Below are positions 16,525 through 28,912 of a stretch of DNA of 64,000 nucleotides, in pieces; the stretch's first letter is position 1; every line of letters begins with the position of its first letter. The position numbers and the translations under genes are program-made. The stretch is from an uncultured Flavobacteriales bacterium (GTDB lineage: Bacteria; Bacteroidota; Bacteroidia; Flavobacteriales_E; Vicingaceae), in contig CAJXMH010000015.1 of NCBI GenBank assembly GCA_913056345.1, positions 1 through 64,000 on the forward strand. The letters run 5' to 3'. The notes under the pieces were generated by a model that ran no database searches, was not told the origin of the DNA, and worked only from the letters and a program-made list of their open reading frames with translations.

Positions 16525-17632
16525 TTACCTTATTATTGGACTGGTTCCTTATTTGCTCTTGTTACTTAATTGGTTGAGGGGCATACAAAGGCTGGGTATC
16601 ATATCGAATAGTTCAAAAAGGGGAATAAATCAAGCTTGCAGTATTGTAATTGCCTTCCGCAATGAGCAGAATCAGCTTGGTAAATTGGTTGAATCCTTAA
16701 AAGCCCAAAATTTAGATAGGAATCAATTGGAGGTTCTTTTTATAGATGACCATTCAGAAGATGATGGGTTTAACTTATTAAAGGAAGTCTGTCTCAACAA
16801 TAAACGCTTTCACCTCCATAAGCTAGAAAATGGGAAAGGAAAGAAAGCAGCAATTAGGAAAGGAGTTGAGTTAGCGAAGCATGAATTAATTATAACAACT
16901 GATGCCGATTGTCGATTTAACGAAGATTGGGCAAGCACTTTACTGACTAATTTTGTGGCACAAAAGCTTGATTTTCTGACAGCACCTGTATCATTTTATG
17001 GCAATAGCTTTTGGTCAAAACTGTTCAACATAGAGCAGGGCGCATTAATGGCTGCAACTGCAGGCTCTATTGGAAATTCTAATGGTTTTATATGCAATGG
17101 CGCTAATATGATGTTCCGTAAAGCTGACTATTTAAAATTATCGAATAAAGATTTAAAGGCCGAACTGGCTTCGGGAGATGATGTTTTTCTTCTCCACGCT
17201 CTCAAAAAGTTAAAAGGGAAGCATGCAAGATTTAGTTTTTTGAAAGATCGAAAAGCAACTGTTAGAACTGGCTTTCCTGATTCACTTCACCTTTTTATTG
17301 AACAACGGTTAAGATGGGCCAAAAAAAGTAAAGCTTATGATGATCGAGATGCTTGGGTGCAGTCTGCTATATTGGTATCAGCAAGCTTACTTCAGTTATT
17401 TGCCTTGGTTCTTTTTTTGATGAATTATATAAGTTTATCACACTTACTTTTTGTCTTTTTATTAAAGTATCTAGGAGACATTGTCTTGCTGAGCGCTGTT
17501 AAACCATGGTTCAAGTTAAAAGGCCTATTTCCGAATTCCATTTTATTGGCAATTTTGTACCCACTTTACAGCTTATTAATCGCTTTCTTATCTTTATTTT
17601 ACCATCCTAAGTGGAAAGGTAGAAAAGCATAG
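16514..17632 (+). CDS. Membrane-associated family 2 glycosyltransferase
   Basis: 372 residues. An N-terminal membrane anchor (residues 3-20) is followed by a GT-A domain with IVIAFRNEQNQL near 46, the nucleotide-binding FIDDHSEDDGF near 78, the metal-binding TTDADCRF near 123 and the acceptor motif EQRLRWAKKS near 260. Two or three C-terminal membrane helices follow. This layout fits processive or lipid-linked sugar transferases. It overlaps the upstream flippase-like gene and is followed after one base by an ABC permease gene, so the three are co-transcribed. Sugar donor unknown. Confidence 0.88.
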   Translation: MLNNYLIIGLVPYLLLLLNWLRGIQRLGIISNSSKRGINQACSIVIAFRNEQNQLGKLVESLKAQNLDRNQLEVLFIDDHSEDDGFNLLKEVCLNNKRFHLHKLENGKGKKAAIRKGVELAKHELIITTDADCRFNEDWASTLLTNFVAQKLDFLTAPVSFYGNSFWSKLFNIEQGALMAATAGSIGNSNGFICNGANMMFRKADYLKLSNKDLKAELASGDDVFLLHALKKLKGKHARFSFLKDRKATVRTGFPDSLHLFIEQRLRWAKKSKAYDDRDAWVQSAILVSASLLQLFALVLFLMNYISLSHLLFVFLLKYLGDIVLLSAVKPWFKLKGLFPNSILLAILYPLYSLLIAFLSLFYHPKWKGRKA

Positions 17633-17633
17633 C

Positions 17634-18770
17634 ATGAGCATCCAAGATCACAGCAGTTTATCGCCCAGCCAATTGGCGTGGCGAAAGTTAAGAGCGAATC
17701 AATTAGCCTTGCTTGGTTTATTCCTTATTCTATTTTTCTTCGTGGTAGCACTTTTTGGACCTATTATAAGACCTGACAAGACTCCAAAAGCAAATCAGCA
17801 GCACTTAGAATTAGCCCGAAAGTCACCTGCTTTCAACTTGGACTTTCTGTTGTTACCCTCGCCTAATGTAAGTGATCGCGGGCTTATAAAAGGTTGGCTT
17901 TATGGTTTTCCTCAAAACTTTCGTGAAATACCGGTTTATCAATATGAATTAGAGCGAGCGCAAATTTTGATTGAAAAATATACAGGAAACACTCCCAATA
18001 ATGGAGAAAAATTAACTTTCCCAAAAGGCACTTGGACCGCAAAAGGATATGCGTTTTCTGAAGATCAAATTATTCAAGGGAGAACTTTTTGGCTAGGAAC
18101 TGATCGATATGGGAGAGATATGCTAAGTAGGTTAATGGCAGGAACCTGGATTTCCTTTACGGTAGGGTTTATTGCCATTGTGATTAGCCTTTTTATTGGT
18201 ATCACTCTGGGCTTATTAGCTGCTTATTACAAGGGCTGGCTCGATGAGCTCATTATGTGGTTCATCAATGTGGTTTGGTCGATACCTACTCTGCTTTTGG
18301 TTATAGCCATCACCTTGGCCTTAGGGAAAGGCTTTTGGCAGGTATTTGTGGCTGTTGGGCTAACCATGTGGGTAGAAGTAGCCAGAGTAGTGCGAGGACA
18401 GGTAATGAGTGTTCGCGAGATGGAATACGTAGAAGCTGGTCGGTCCCTTGGCTTCCGAGATTTTAGAATAATGTGGAAGCACATTTTACCGAATGTCACC
18501 GGACCCATCATTGTGATCTCAGCTTCTAATTTTGCAGCGGCTATCTTAATTGAGGCCGGTTTGAGTTTTTTGGGCCTAGGCGCTCAGCCTCCTCAAGCCA
18601 CTTGGGGAAAAATGATTAGCGAGCACAAAGGTTACATCATCACCGGAGATGCCTATTTAGCTATTTTCCCGGGAATTGCTATTTGTTTGTTGGTGTTATC
18701 TTTTGTCTTGCTGGGTAATGGCTTGCGCGATGCTTTTGACACCAAAAGCGTGAAGGGAGTGAATCTGTAG
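17634..18770 (+). CDS. OppC/DppC-type ABC transporter permease
   Basis: 378 residues. An OppC_N segment with the first membrane helix (residues 25-47) is followed by a periplasmic region of about 100 residues and then FWLGTDRYGRDMLSRLMAGT, the hallmark preceding the BPD_transp_1 domain. The EAA loop (EAGRSLGFRDFRIMWKHILPN near residue 265) contacts the ATPase. Five more membrane helices follow. Oligopeptide and nickel transporters normally have OppB, ATPase and binding-protein partners encoded alongside; none is here, so this is an orphan permease. The periplasmic insert before the GTDRYGRD motif looks longer than in OppC. Confidence 0.9.
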   Translation: MSIQDHSSLSPSQLAWRKLRANQLALLGLFLILFFFVVALFGPIIRPDKTPKANQQHLELARKSPAFNLDFLLLPSPNVSDRGLIKGWLYGFPQNFREIPVYQYELERAQILIEKYTGNTPNNGEKLTFPKGTWTAKGYAFSEDQIIQGRTFWLGTDRYGRDMLSRLMAGTWISFTVGFIAIVISLFIGITLGLLAAYYKGWLDELIMWFINVVWSIPTLLLVIAITLALGKGFWQVFVAVGLTMWVEVARVVRGQVMSVREMEYVEAGRSLGFRDFRIMWKHILPNVTGPIIVISASNFAAAILIEAGLSFLGLGAQPPQATWGKMISEHKGYIITGDAYLAIFPGIAICLLVLSFVLLGNGLRDAFDTKSVKGVNL

Positions 18771-18773
18771 AAG

Positions 18774-20168
18774 CTAAAAAATTAGCAAAGCAGACAAATA
18801 GATCAATCCTCCGACCAGCATCAACAGTAAAGTGTAAGGTAGAATGTCCTTCGCGTTCAACTTGGTGATTCCCAAAAGGGGAAGCGCCCAAAAGGGTTGC
18901 AACATATTAGTAAGTTGGTCACCGTAAGCCAAAGCCATAATGCTTTTTGGTAAATCAATGCCTAAGCTTTGCGTGGCTTGTACTATGATAGGCCCTTGTA
19001 CCGCCCATTGTCCGCCTCCGCTAGGTACAAATACATTTACAATTCCAGCACTGATCATGGTAAAAATGGGGAAAGTATGCTCATTGGAAATGCTTACAAA
19101 GAAGGCAGAAAACTCTTGTACTAAATCAGAACTCTTCATCATGCCCATAATTCCAAAATAAAGGGGGAATTGGATCAAAATACCGGCCGCACCACCAATG
19201 GCCTCATTCACCGCTTTTAAAAAGCGGTGAAAATTACCATGCAATAAGATTCCTAAACCTAAAAGCAAGAAGTTGATGTAATCCGGAGTGATAAACCCAA
19301 AGTTGCCACTGTTTTTCTGCATCAGCGCTTTATAAAGTGCGTAGAAAATAATCACCAAGCCAATTGAGTAAGCAAAGAGTTTAGAGTGGTCAAGTTTTTC
19401 TGCCCCCAATAAACTCTTCTGTTCTTTTTCTTCTTGATTTTCAGGAACTAAGCGAGGTAAACTAGTTGGTTTAGCTTTCTTTCCTAAAGCAAACATGAAA
19501 AGGGGTAAGATCAGCAAGACCAATAGACTACTGTATATATTCATGCCGGAGAAGACGGTTTCTGAGAAAGGTATTTGTTCTGGTAGTTGACCAATTTCAA
19601 CAGGTGAAATAATCCCTTTCATCATCTCACTTAAATGTTCCTTTTCAGCTACTTTGGCTAGCGAAGACCCACTTATGCCGCCATGCCATACCATTAATCC
19701 GGAATATCCTGCAGCGCCAATCAAGGGATAGTTTAGGTTTAACTTCTTCCGTTGCGCTTGCTCAGCTACTTTTCGCGCGAAGATGGCTCCAAAGATCAAT
19801 CCCAAACCCCAATTAAAGAGTGCCACTGCAATGGTGAATAAAGTCACTAAATAAGCCGCTTTAGCGGTTGAGTTGGCGTATTTAACTACTGCGTTGATCA
19901 AGCGGTCTACCGGCGAACTTAAAGCCAATACATGCCCCAAGACCAAGATCAACATCATTTGCATGGCAAACACCATTAAGCCTTTTTGCCATAAGCCTTC
20001 TTCCCAATAACCCAAAATATCCAAGGCATGATCGCCGAGCTTTTGTGACTCACTTTGCGTAAAAAACAGGGCTACTACAAAGGTAACTACCGTTAAGAGC
20101 AACGCAATGGTAAAAGGGGTGGGTAGTAAATACTGAAATAGCTTGGCGTAACGGTCTGTAAACTTCAT
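18774..20168 (-). CDS. AtoE-family short-chain fatty acid transporter
   Basis: 464 residues from the ATG at 20168, with about 12 hydrophobic segments; conserved stretches are NWGLGLIFGAIFARKVAE near residue 110, AAGYSGLMVWHGGISGS near 135 and FVPSGGGQWAVQGPI near 380, diagnostic of the AtoE/DUF401-like SCFA transporters. An upstream start at 20243 would add 25 residues lacking a signal and is not favoured. It should move acetoacetate or other short-chain acids across the inner membrane. It is convergent with the ABC permease gene (3 nt apart) and shows somewhat higher GC than its left neighbours. Confidence 0.9.
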   Translation of the reverse strand: MKFTDRYAKLFQYLLPTPFTIALLLTVVTFVVALFFTQSESQKLGDHALDILGYWEEGLWQKGLMVFAMQMMLILVLGHVLALSSPVDRLINAVVKYANSTAKAAYLVTLFTIAVALFNWGLGLIFGAIFARKVAEQAQRKKLNLNYPLIGAAGYSGLMVWHGGISGSSLAKVAEKEHLSEMMKGIISPVEIGQLPEQIPFSETVFSGMNIYSSLLVLLILPLFMFALGKKAKPTSLPRLVPENQEEKEQKSLLGAEKLDHSKLFAYSIGLVIIFYALYKALMQKNSGNFGFITPDYINFLLLGLGILLHGNFHRFLKAVNEAIGGAAGILIQFPLYFGIMGMMKSSDLVQEFSAFFVSISNEHTFPIFTMISAGIVNVFVPSGGGQWAVQGPIIVQATQSLGIDLPKSIMALAYGDQLTNMLQPFWALPLLGITKLNAKDILPYTLLLMLVGGLIYLSALLIF

Positions 20169-20319
20169 AGTCAAAAGTGGGTCTAAAGATAGTTTTTTGA
20201 AAGCTGAAACGGGAATTCGAAAAGTTGAAATTAGATTTGACAAAAAGCAAACAGAAGCGTTATAAAATCAAAGCAAGAATGCTATTTTGTACTGAAATTT
20301 GAAATACGAAAGGATCTAA

Positions 20320-24259
<3,940 letters not shown>

Positions 24260-24261
24260 AT

Positions 24262-24292
24262 AAAAATAGCCGTTAAATGTTTAACGGCTATT
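24262..24292 (-). terminator. Rho-independent terminator of the 24.3-24.7 kb exported-protein gene
   Basis: A perfect 13-bp inverted repeat (AATAGCCGTTAAA, 24265-24277; complement 24280-24292) has a 2-nt centre. On the minus strand it continues into TTTTTA. It lies 22 nt after the upstream gene's stop and 2-5 nt before the recQ start. Confidence 0.8.
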
Positions 24293-24314
24293 CGGAAAAG
24301 AAATTTAAACTTTT

Positions 24315-24665
24315 CTATTCTTTTTTAAACAGGTACCGGCTGATGAAGATTCCAGTGCTTTTATCTGCTGCATAAACTCCTGGAGTAATGGATTCTAATT
24401 TCCACCCTTCTTGGGCCATATCGTTTAGCATTTTAGCAATCATTTGGTCATTTTCTACTACGTTACCAAAATTGATACCCGCCATTGAGAAAAAGTTCTT
24501 CATTTTTATTTCCTCTGTCTTTCCTTCATTGTCAGTTTTAATCATTCTTGAGCGTCCAAGTCCTCCGGGAACAACAGATTCGATAGTAGTTACGATTTTG
24601 TATTCTTGGGCTGATGTTATGCTTGCTGAAGCCATAAGAATAATTGCAAAAAATAGTTTTTTCAT
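24315..24665 (-). CDS. Exported DUF4177-like protein of unknown function
   Basis: 116 residues. A signal peptide (MKKLFFAIILMASASITSA, cleavage before QEYK) precedes a small mixed alpha/beta domain with AQEGWKLESITPGVY near residue 84, which resembles DUF4177-type proteins (NxxGxxGWEL motif). The mature part also contains VVPGGLGRSRMIKT. It should be periplasmic or surface-associated. It is transcribed alone between the prfB promoter region and a terminator. No partner genes suggest a role. Confidence 0.75.
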   Translation of the reverse strand: MKKLFFAIILMASASITSAQEYKIVTTIESVVPGGLGRSRMIKTDNEGKTEEIKMKNFFSMAGINFGNVVENDQMIAKMLNDMAQEGWKLESITPGVYAADKSTGIFISRYLFKKE

Positions 24666-24753
24666 ATACAGTCTTATTAGTAGGTTTATTCTTGTACAAT
24701 ATATTACTTTAATAAGTAGCGTTCACCAAACTGCTCAGAAAACTTTGAAAGCT

Positions 24754-24761
24754 TAACTTTG
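24754..24761 (+). promoter_or_regulatory. -7 promoter box for prfB
   Basis: TAACTTTG matches TAnnTTTG exactly and lies 16 nt before the prfB start codon. A clear -33 element is not seen at the expected distance. Confidence 0.5.
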
Positions 24762-24777
24762 AGTTGAGAATTATTAG

Positions 24778-25881
24778 ATGGTTACACAAGAACAGATAAA
24801 AGAATTAGCTACTCGGGTAGAAGCCTTAAAAGGATACTTGAATATAGAAGACCTTAAAATTGAAATCGACCAAGAAGAGCAACGTACCCACCTACCTGAA
24901 TTTTGGGATGATCCGAAAGAGGCAGAGAAGATCATGCGTCAGATACGTAATAAAAAGGTGTGGACCGAAGGCTATGACAAAGTGAAAACACTTGTTGATG
25001 ATTTGGAAGTGCTTTATGACTTTTACAAAGAAGAAGGAGCCACTGAGGCTGAGGTGATGCAGGCTTTTGATAAAGCGACTAAAGGCGTTGAGGATTTGGA
25101 GTTCAAAAATATGCTAAGCGCAGAAGAAGACTCTCTGAATGCGGTACTTCAGATAACTGCAGGCGCGGGTGGAACAGAAAGCTGCGATTGGGCCTCCATG
25201 CTGATGCGTATGTATTTAATGTGGGGCGAAAAAAATGGCATGAAGATCAAAGAACTTGATCATCAGGAAGGGGATGTGGCCGGTATAAAAACCGTGACCC
25301 TAGAATTTGAGGGAGAGTTTGCATTTGGTTATTTAAAAGGAGAAAATGGGGTGCATCGTTTAGTTCGTATTTCACCGTTTGATTCTAACGCCAAACGACA
25401 TACTTCATTTGCCTCGGTTTATGTTTATCCTTTGGTCGATGATTCGATTGAGATCGAAGTCAGTCCTGGTGACATTAGCTGGGATACTTTCCGTTCCGGC
25501 GGCGCAGGAGGTCAGAATGTGAATAAGGTAGAAACCGGGGTTCGCTTGCACCACAAGCCAAGCGGAATTGTAATTGATAACACAGAGTCGCGCTCTCAGT
25601 TAGCGAATAAAGAAAAGGCTATGCAGCTTTTAAAGTCTCAGCTTTTTGAGTTAGAGATGCGTAAAAGAGAAGAAAAGCGAGCCGAGATCGAGGCCGATAA
25701 AAAGAAAATTGAATGGGGCTCTCAAATACGCAATTACGTGATGCATCCCTATAAAATGGTGAAAGATGTTCGTACCAACTACGAGACATCTAACGTAGAT
25801 GGCGTAATGGATGGAGCTTTAGATGACTTCATTAAGGCCTATTTAATGGAGTATGGATCTGGGTCAAGTAAAAAGAGCTGA
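24778..25881 (+). CDS. prfB: Peptide chain release factor 2 (no programmed frameshift)
   Basis: 367 residues in one uninterrupted reading frame. It recognises UGA and UAA: the tripeptide SPF is present in [15 protein letters not shown] near residue 198, and the catalytic GGQ is in [17 protein letters not shown] near 240. In many bacteria prfB carries an in-frame UGA near codon 25 (CTTTGA) read by +1 frameshifting. Here the same place ([10 protein letters not shown], codons 17-26) reads TAC TTG AAT with no stop, so autoregulation by frameshifting is absent. Confidence 0.97.
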   Translation: MVTQEQIKELATRVEALKGYLNIEDLKIEIDQEEQRTHLPEFWDDPKEAEKIMRQIRNKKVWTEGYDKVKTLVDDLEVLYDFYKEEGATEAEVMQAFDKATKGVEDLEFKNMLSAEEDSLNAVLQITAGAGGTESCDWASMLMRMYLMWGEKNGMKIKELDHQEGDVAGIKTVTLEFEGEFAFGYLKGENGVHRLVRISPFDSNAKRHTSFASVYVYPLVDDSIEIEVSPGDISWDTFRSGGAGGQNVNKVETGVRLHHKPSGIVIDNTESRSQLANKEKAMQLLKSQLFELEMRKREEKRAEIEADKKKIEWGSQIRNYVMHPYKMVKDVRTNYETSNVDGVMDGALDDFIKAYLMEYGSGSSKKS

Positions 25882-25992
25882 CGCTAATGCCTTCTAGGTT
25901 TTGGAAAGCTGAAATCTTTTTTTAGATCAATTATTTTTGAACTTTCCTGTCCGGCTGAATCCATTCTTACTATATCTTTCTTTTTGGCTTGC

Positions 25993-26014
25993 TTATCGAG
26001 CGGAGTGGAGATAA
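25993..26014. repeat. Palindromic intergenic repeat (copy 1 of the TCGAGCGGAGT family)
   Basis: Core TCGAGCGGAGTGGAGA is flanked by the self-complementary arms TTATC (25993-25997) and GATAA (26010-26014). A related element lies at 44347-44382 with different but also complementary arms. It sits between prfB and arsC in a 168-bp gap that otherwise holds nothing I recognise. Confidence 0.6.
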
Positions 26015-26049
26015 AAGACAAAAGAGATTAAACCAAAATAAATTAAAAC

Positions 26050-26388
26050 ATGAAAATATACCATAACCCACGCTGCAGAAAAAGCAGGGAGACACTTACC
26101 TTAATCAAAGAAGCAGGCATAGAGCACACAATTGTGGAGTACTTAAAAGAGGTACCTTCTAAAGAAGAGCTAAATCAGTTGTTGGCTAAATTGAATATGA
26201 AGCCAGAAGAACTTCTTAGAAAGGGAGAAAAAGTGTTTAAAGAAAATTTTAAAGGCAAACAGTTTGCCGATGAGGAATGGATTCAAATTATGATTGAGAA
26301 TCCTAAGCTGATCGAAAGACCAATTGTAGTAAAGGGTAATAAAGCAATAATCGGGAGACCTCCTGAAACGGTAAAGGAGCTTTTCTAA
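26050..26388 (+). CDS. arsC: ArsC/Spx-family arsenate reductase-like protein
   Basis: 112 residues, thioredoxin fold. The N-terminal YHNPRCRKSRETL carries the active-site Cys with the CxxS/R pattern of glutaredoxin-coupled ArsC proteins, and the C-terminal ERPIVVKGNKAIIGRPPE (residues 91-108) is the family's conserved cis-Pro/arsenate loop region. ArsC reduces arsenate to arsenite using glutathione/glutaredoxin; no ars operon partners (arsR, arsB) lie nearby, so a general thiol-disulfide role is possible. Its stop overlaps by 4 nt the end of a small convergent gene. Confidence 0.85.
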   Translation: MKIYHNPRCRKSRETLTLIKEAGIEHTIVEYLKEVPSKEELNQLLAKLNMKPEELLRKGEKVFKENFKGKQFADEEWIQIMIENPKLIERPIVVKGNKAIIGRPPETVKELF

Positions 26389-26552
26389 GCCGCTTCAGCT
26401 TCGCCCTCTTCTTCTGTATCACTTCCTCCTTTTAGCTTTTCAACTACGTACATCGTAATAGCATAAGGCAAAGCAAAAGCCGATAGAAAGAGTAAAACCC
26501 AAAAAGCCAAAGAAAAGATGGCTAAAAACAATAAAAAACCTGCTGTAAACAT
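26385..26552 (-). CDS. Small membrane protein (55 residues) of unknown function
   Basis: This is a short gene in the arsC-fumC gap. It begins ATG at 26552 and ends TAG at 26385. The product has one or two hydrophobic segments (FLLFLAIFSLAFWVLLFLSAFALPY, positions 6-30, shown in part), then a short helix MYVVEKLKG and a very acidic tail rich in Glu (DTEEEGEAEAA). The clear signal of membrane core plus charged tail, and the 4-nt overlap with arsC, favour a real gene, but length is short and there is no clear ribosome binding site. Confidence 0.55.
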   Translation of the reverse strand: MFTAGFLLFLAIFSLAFWVLLFLSAFALPYAITMYVVEKLKGGSDTEEEGEAEAA

Positions 26553-26561
26553 AGCTTTGAA

Positions 26562-26569
26562 TAAATTTG
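26562..26569 (+). promoter_or_regulatory. -7 promoter box for fumC
   Basis: TAAATTTG is a perfect TAnnTTTG match, giving a leader of about 57 nt before the fumC ATG at 26631. The opposing small membrane gene starts 10 nt to the left. Confidence 0.45.
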
Positions 26570-26630
26570 CTTTGCAATTTTACGCATAAAAAATTGCTTT
26601 TAACGAATCAAAAAATAAAATCTAATTAAG

Positions 26631-28031
26631 ATGGGATATAGGATTGAAAAAGACAGTTTAGGTGATGTAAAAGTGCCTGCAGAAAAGTACTGGGGGGCGC
26701 AAACTGAGCGCTCGAGGAACAACTTTAAAATTGGTGATCATAAGCAGCAAATGCCTTTAGAAATTGTAAGAGGTTTTGCTTATTTAAAAAAGGCTGCTGC
26801 TTACACAAATGCTGAGTTAGGGGTTTTGTCCAATGAAAAACGCGATCTAATTGCTAAGGTTTGTGATGAGATCTTAAATGGTGATCTAGATGATCAGTTT
26901 CCATTGGTGGTTTGGCAAACAGGTTCAGGTACTCAATCTAATATGAACACCAACGAAGTAATTGCCAACCGTGCGCACGTTTTAGCAGGAAATAAGTTAG
27001 GCGAAGGAGACCGATTGATTCATCCGAATGATGACGTCAATAAGTCACAGTCTTCTAACGATACTTTTCCTACCGGTATGCACATCGCTTGCTACAAAAT
27101 GGTAGTTGAGACTACCATTCCTGGAGTGGAAAAATTAAGGGATACTTTAAAAGCAAAGTCAGAAGCTTTTATGAACGTGGTTAAGATTGGAAGAACCCAC
27201 CTAATGGATGCTACGCCACTTACCGTGGGTCAGGAACTTTCAGGCTATGTCTCTCAGTTAGATCATGGACTAAAGGCATTGAAGAATACCTTAGATCATT
27301 TATCTGAAGTTGCCTTGGGCGGAACTGCAGTTGGAACTGGAATTAACACACCAGAAGGTTATGCGGAAACAGTTGCTAAGCATATTGCTGACTTTACCGG
27401 CCTGCCTTTCAGAACAGCAGAGAATAAGTTTGAGGCCCTTGCTGCTCATGATGCGATAGTGGAAACACATGGTGCTTTAAAACAATTGGCGGTGAGTTTA
27501 ATGAAGATTGGTAATGATATTCGATTGTTGGCTTCAGGGCCGCGTTGTGGAATTGGAGAACTGAACATCCCTGCCAATGAGCCGGGTTCTTCGATCATGC
27601 CTGGAAAGGTAAATCCAACCCAAGCGGAAGCAATTACCATGGTGTGTGCCCAAGTTATTGGAAATGATATGGCCGTGGCAGCAGGTGGCATGAACGGACA
27701 TTTTGAACTGAACGTTTTCAAGCCTATGATGGCAAAGAACTTGCTAGAGTCAGCGCGATTGATTGGGGATGCTTGTGTGTCTTTTAATGATAATTGCGTG
27801 GCAGGAATTGAGCCAAATGAGAAAAATATCAAAGAGAATTTGAATAATTCCTTGATGTTGGTAACAGCGCTCAACACGCACATTGGTTACGATAAAGCTT
27901 CTAAAATAGCTAAAACCGCCCATGAAAATGGAACTACTTTGAAAGAAGAAGCAGTAAACTTAGGCTACTTAACTGAAGAGCAGTTTGACGAATGGGTTGA
28001 TCCGATGAAGATGATTGGTTCTTTGAAGTAG
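26631..28031 (+). CDS. fumC: Fumarate hydratase, class II
   Basis: 466 residues, full length. It interconverts fumarate and malate in the citric acid cycle, without iron-sulfur clusters. Visible family features are [20 protein letters not shown] near residue 97, TFPTGMHIA near 140, [16 protein letters not shown] near 186 with the catalytic His, and the superfamily signature [15 protein letters not shown] near 317. It is followed by a strong terminator whose sequence is duplicated 825 bp downstream. Confidence 0.98.
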   Translation: MGYRIEKDSLGDVKVPAEKYWGAQTERSRNNFKIGDHKQQMPLEIVRGFAYLKKAAAYTNAELGVLSNEKRDLIAKVCDEILNGDLDDQFPLVVWQTGSGTQSNMNTNEVIANRAHVLAGNKLGEGDRLIHPNDDVNKSQSSNDTFPTGMHIACYKMVVETTIPGVEKLRDTLKAKSEAFMNVVKIGRTHLMDATPLTVGQELSGYVSQLDHGLKALKNTLDHLSEVALGGTAVGTGINTPEGYAETVAKHIADFTGLPFRTAENKFEALAAHDAIVETHGALKQLAVSLMKIGNDIRLLASGPRCGIGELNIPANEPGSSIMPGKVNPTQAEAITMVCAQVIGNDMAVAAGGMNGHFELNVFKPMMAKNLLESARLIGDACVSFNDNCVAGIEPNEKNIKENLNNSLMLVTALNTHIGYDKASKIAKTAHENGTTLKEEAVNLGYLTEEQFDEWVDPMKMIGSLK

Positions 28032-28039
28032 AAGCAAAG

Positions 28040-28088
28040 CATAAAATAGCTTATCTTAATCCCGCTCAATGCGGGATTTTTTTTATGC
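28040..28088 (+). repeat. Direct repeat copy 1, containing the fumC terminator
   Basis: A 49-bp segment from CATAAAATAGC through ATGC. It is repeated at 28865-28912 with three substitutions and a T tract two bases shorter. The repeat spans the fumC terminator and part of its 5' flank. Confidence 0.85.
28059..28084 (+). terminator. Rho-independent terminator of fumC
   Basis: ATCCCGC (28059-28065) pairs with GCGGGAT (28071-28077) around a 5-nt loop and is followed by eight T residues in all. Confidence 0.88.
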
Positions 28089-28115
28089 CTATCGAATGAA
28101 AATGAACTGCAATTT

Positions 28116-28754
28116 TTATAAGTTGTAGTGTAAACCTAGTATAGCGCCAAAAGTGTCAGTTTTTAAGTGTAAAAAACCGTTTTCACTTTCTAGTTCTGTT
28201 AAAGCTCGATTGTTTCTAAGACCTAAACTTAGGTCGAACCGTTCGTTGTATGAAAACTCAATTCCACCACCTAAAAGCAACGATAGTTCAAACTCGTTAA
28301 AATTGGTTTCACTATCAGGAAATGCATTGTCATCGTGAGCTAATTCTTGATTGAATAAATACCCTAGATTACAACCCAAGCTTATGAAAAACTTGAATTT
28401 TCCGTTGCTTCTATAGGTTGCATATAGAGGGAGTTGTAAGAAGTTTAGATTAAACCTGTAAGGAGATGCTCCGGTGCTAAAACCCTGATCATTAAAAATA
28501 AGCGTTTCTCCTCTAGCTCCTTTTTTTTCATATTCTAAACCGCTACTTAAAAGTAACTTATTAGAGAGTTTATAATCAACAGCAGCGCCGAGAGATAAGG
28601 CATAAAACGGATCTAAGTTTAAGTCAGGATCAGTATCGTGAACAGAGGATACTATTGGTTTTATTCCAATTCCAACCCTAAGACTTGAAGATTGACAGAA
28701 AACATTTAGAGTAAAAAAAACAAAAATTACAGTTATAAGAATGGTCCTCAACAT
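28116..28754 (-). CDS. Outer-membrane beta-barrel (PorT-like) protein
   Basis: 212 residues. A signal peptide (ILITVIFVFFTLNVFC, cleavage near SSSLRVG) precedes a repeating amphipathic pattern ending in a terminal aromatic/Leu (FGAILGLHYNL) as in small eight-stranded barrels of the OMP_b-brl family. Barrel-like strands include GLEYEKKGARGE, NLNFLQLPLYATYR and FFISLGCNLGYLF. The gene lies between the two direct copies of the fumC terminator, on the opposite strand to its neighbours. Function unknown. Confidence 0.75.
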   Translation of the reverse strand: MLRTILITVIFVFFTLNVFCQSSSLRVGIGIKPIVSSVHDTDPDLNLDPFYALSLGAAVDYKLSNKLLLSSGLEYEKKGARGETLIFNDQGFSTGASPYRFNLNFLQLPLYATYRSNGKFKFFISLGCNLGYLFNQELAHDDNAFPDSETNFNEFELSLLLGGGIEFSYNERFDLSLGLRNNRALTELESENGFLHLKTDTFGAILGLHYNL

Positions 28755-28864
28755 TTCTTTTAGCTTATTCTCATATTACTCCGCATAATTACCAATTTAA
28801 ATCTTGCACTATTTTTATTTGGGTTTAGTAAAATTTTGTGATTTACGATTTAAACTAATTGTGT

Positions 28865-28912
28865 CATAAAATAGCTTATCTTAATCACGCTTATTGCGGG
28901 ATTTTTTATGCG
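28865..28912 (+). repeat. Direct repeat copy 2, decayed terminator ending at a start codon
   Basis: This 48-bp copy of 28040-28088 keeps CATAAAATAGCTTATCTTAATC, then has A in place of C at 28887 (mispairing with G in the stem), two loop changes and a T tract shorter by two. Its last bases, ATGC, contain the start codon of the following lipoprotein gene. Confidence 0.85.

Noticed and set aside
27446-27883. 145-codon frame antisense to fumC
   Set aside because: It is the shadow of a highly conserved gene in another frame; no signal peptide or known domain.
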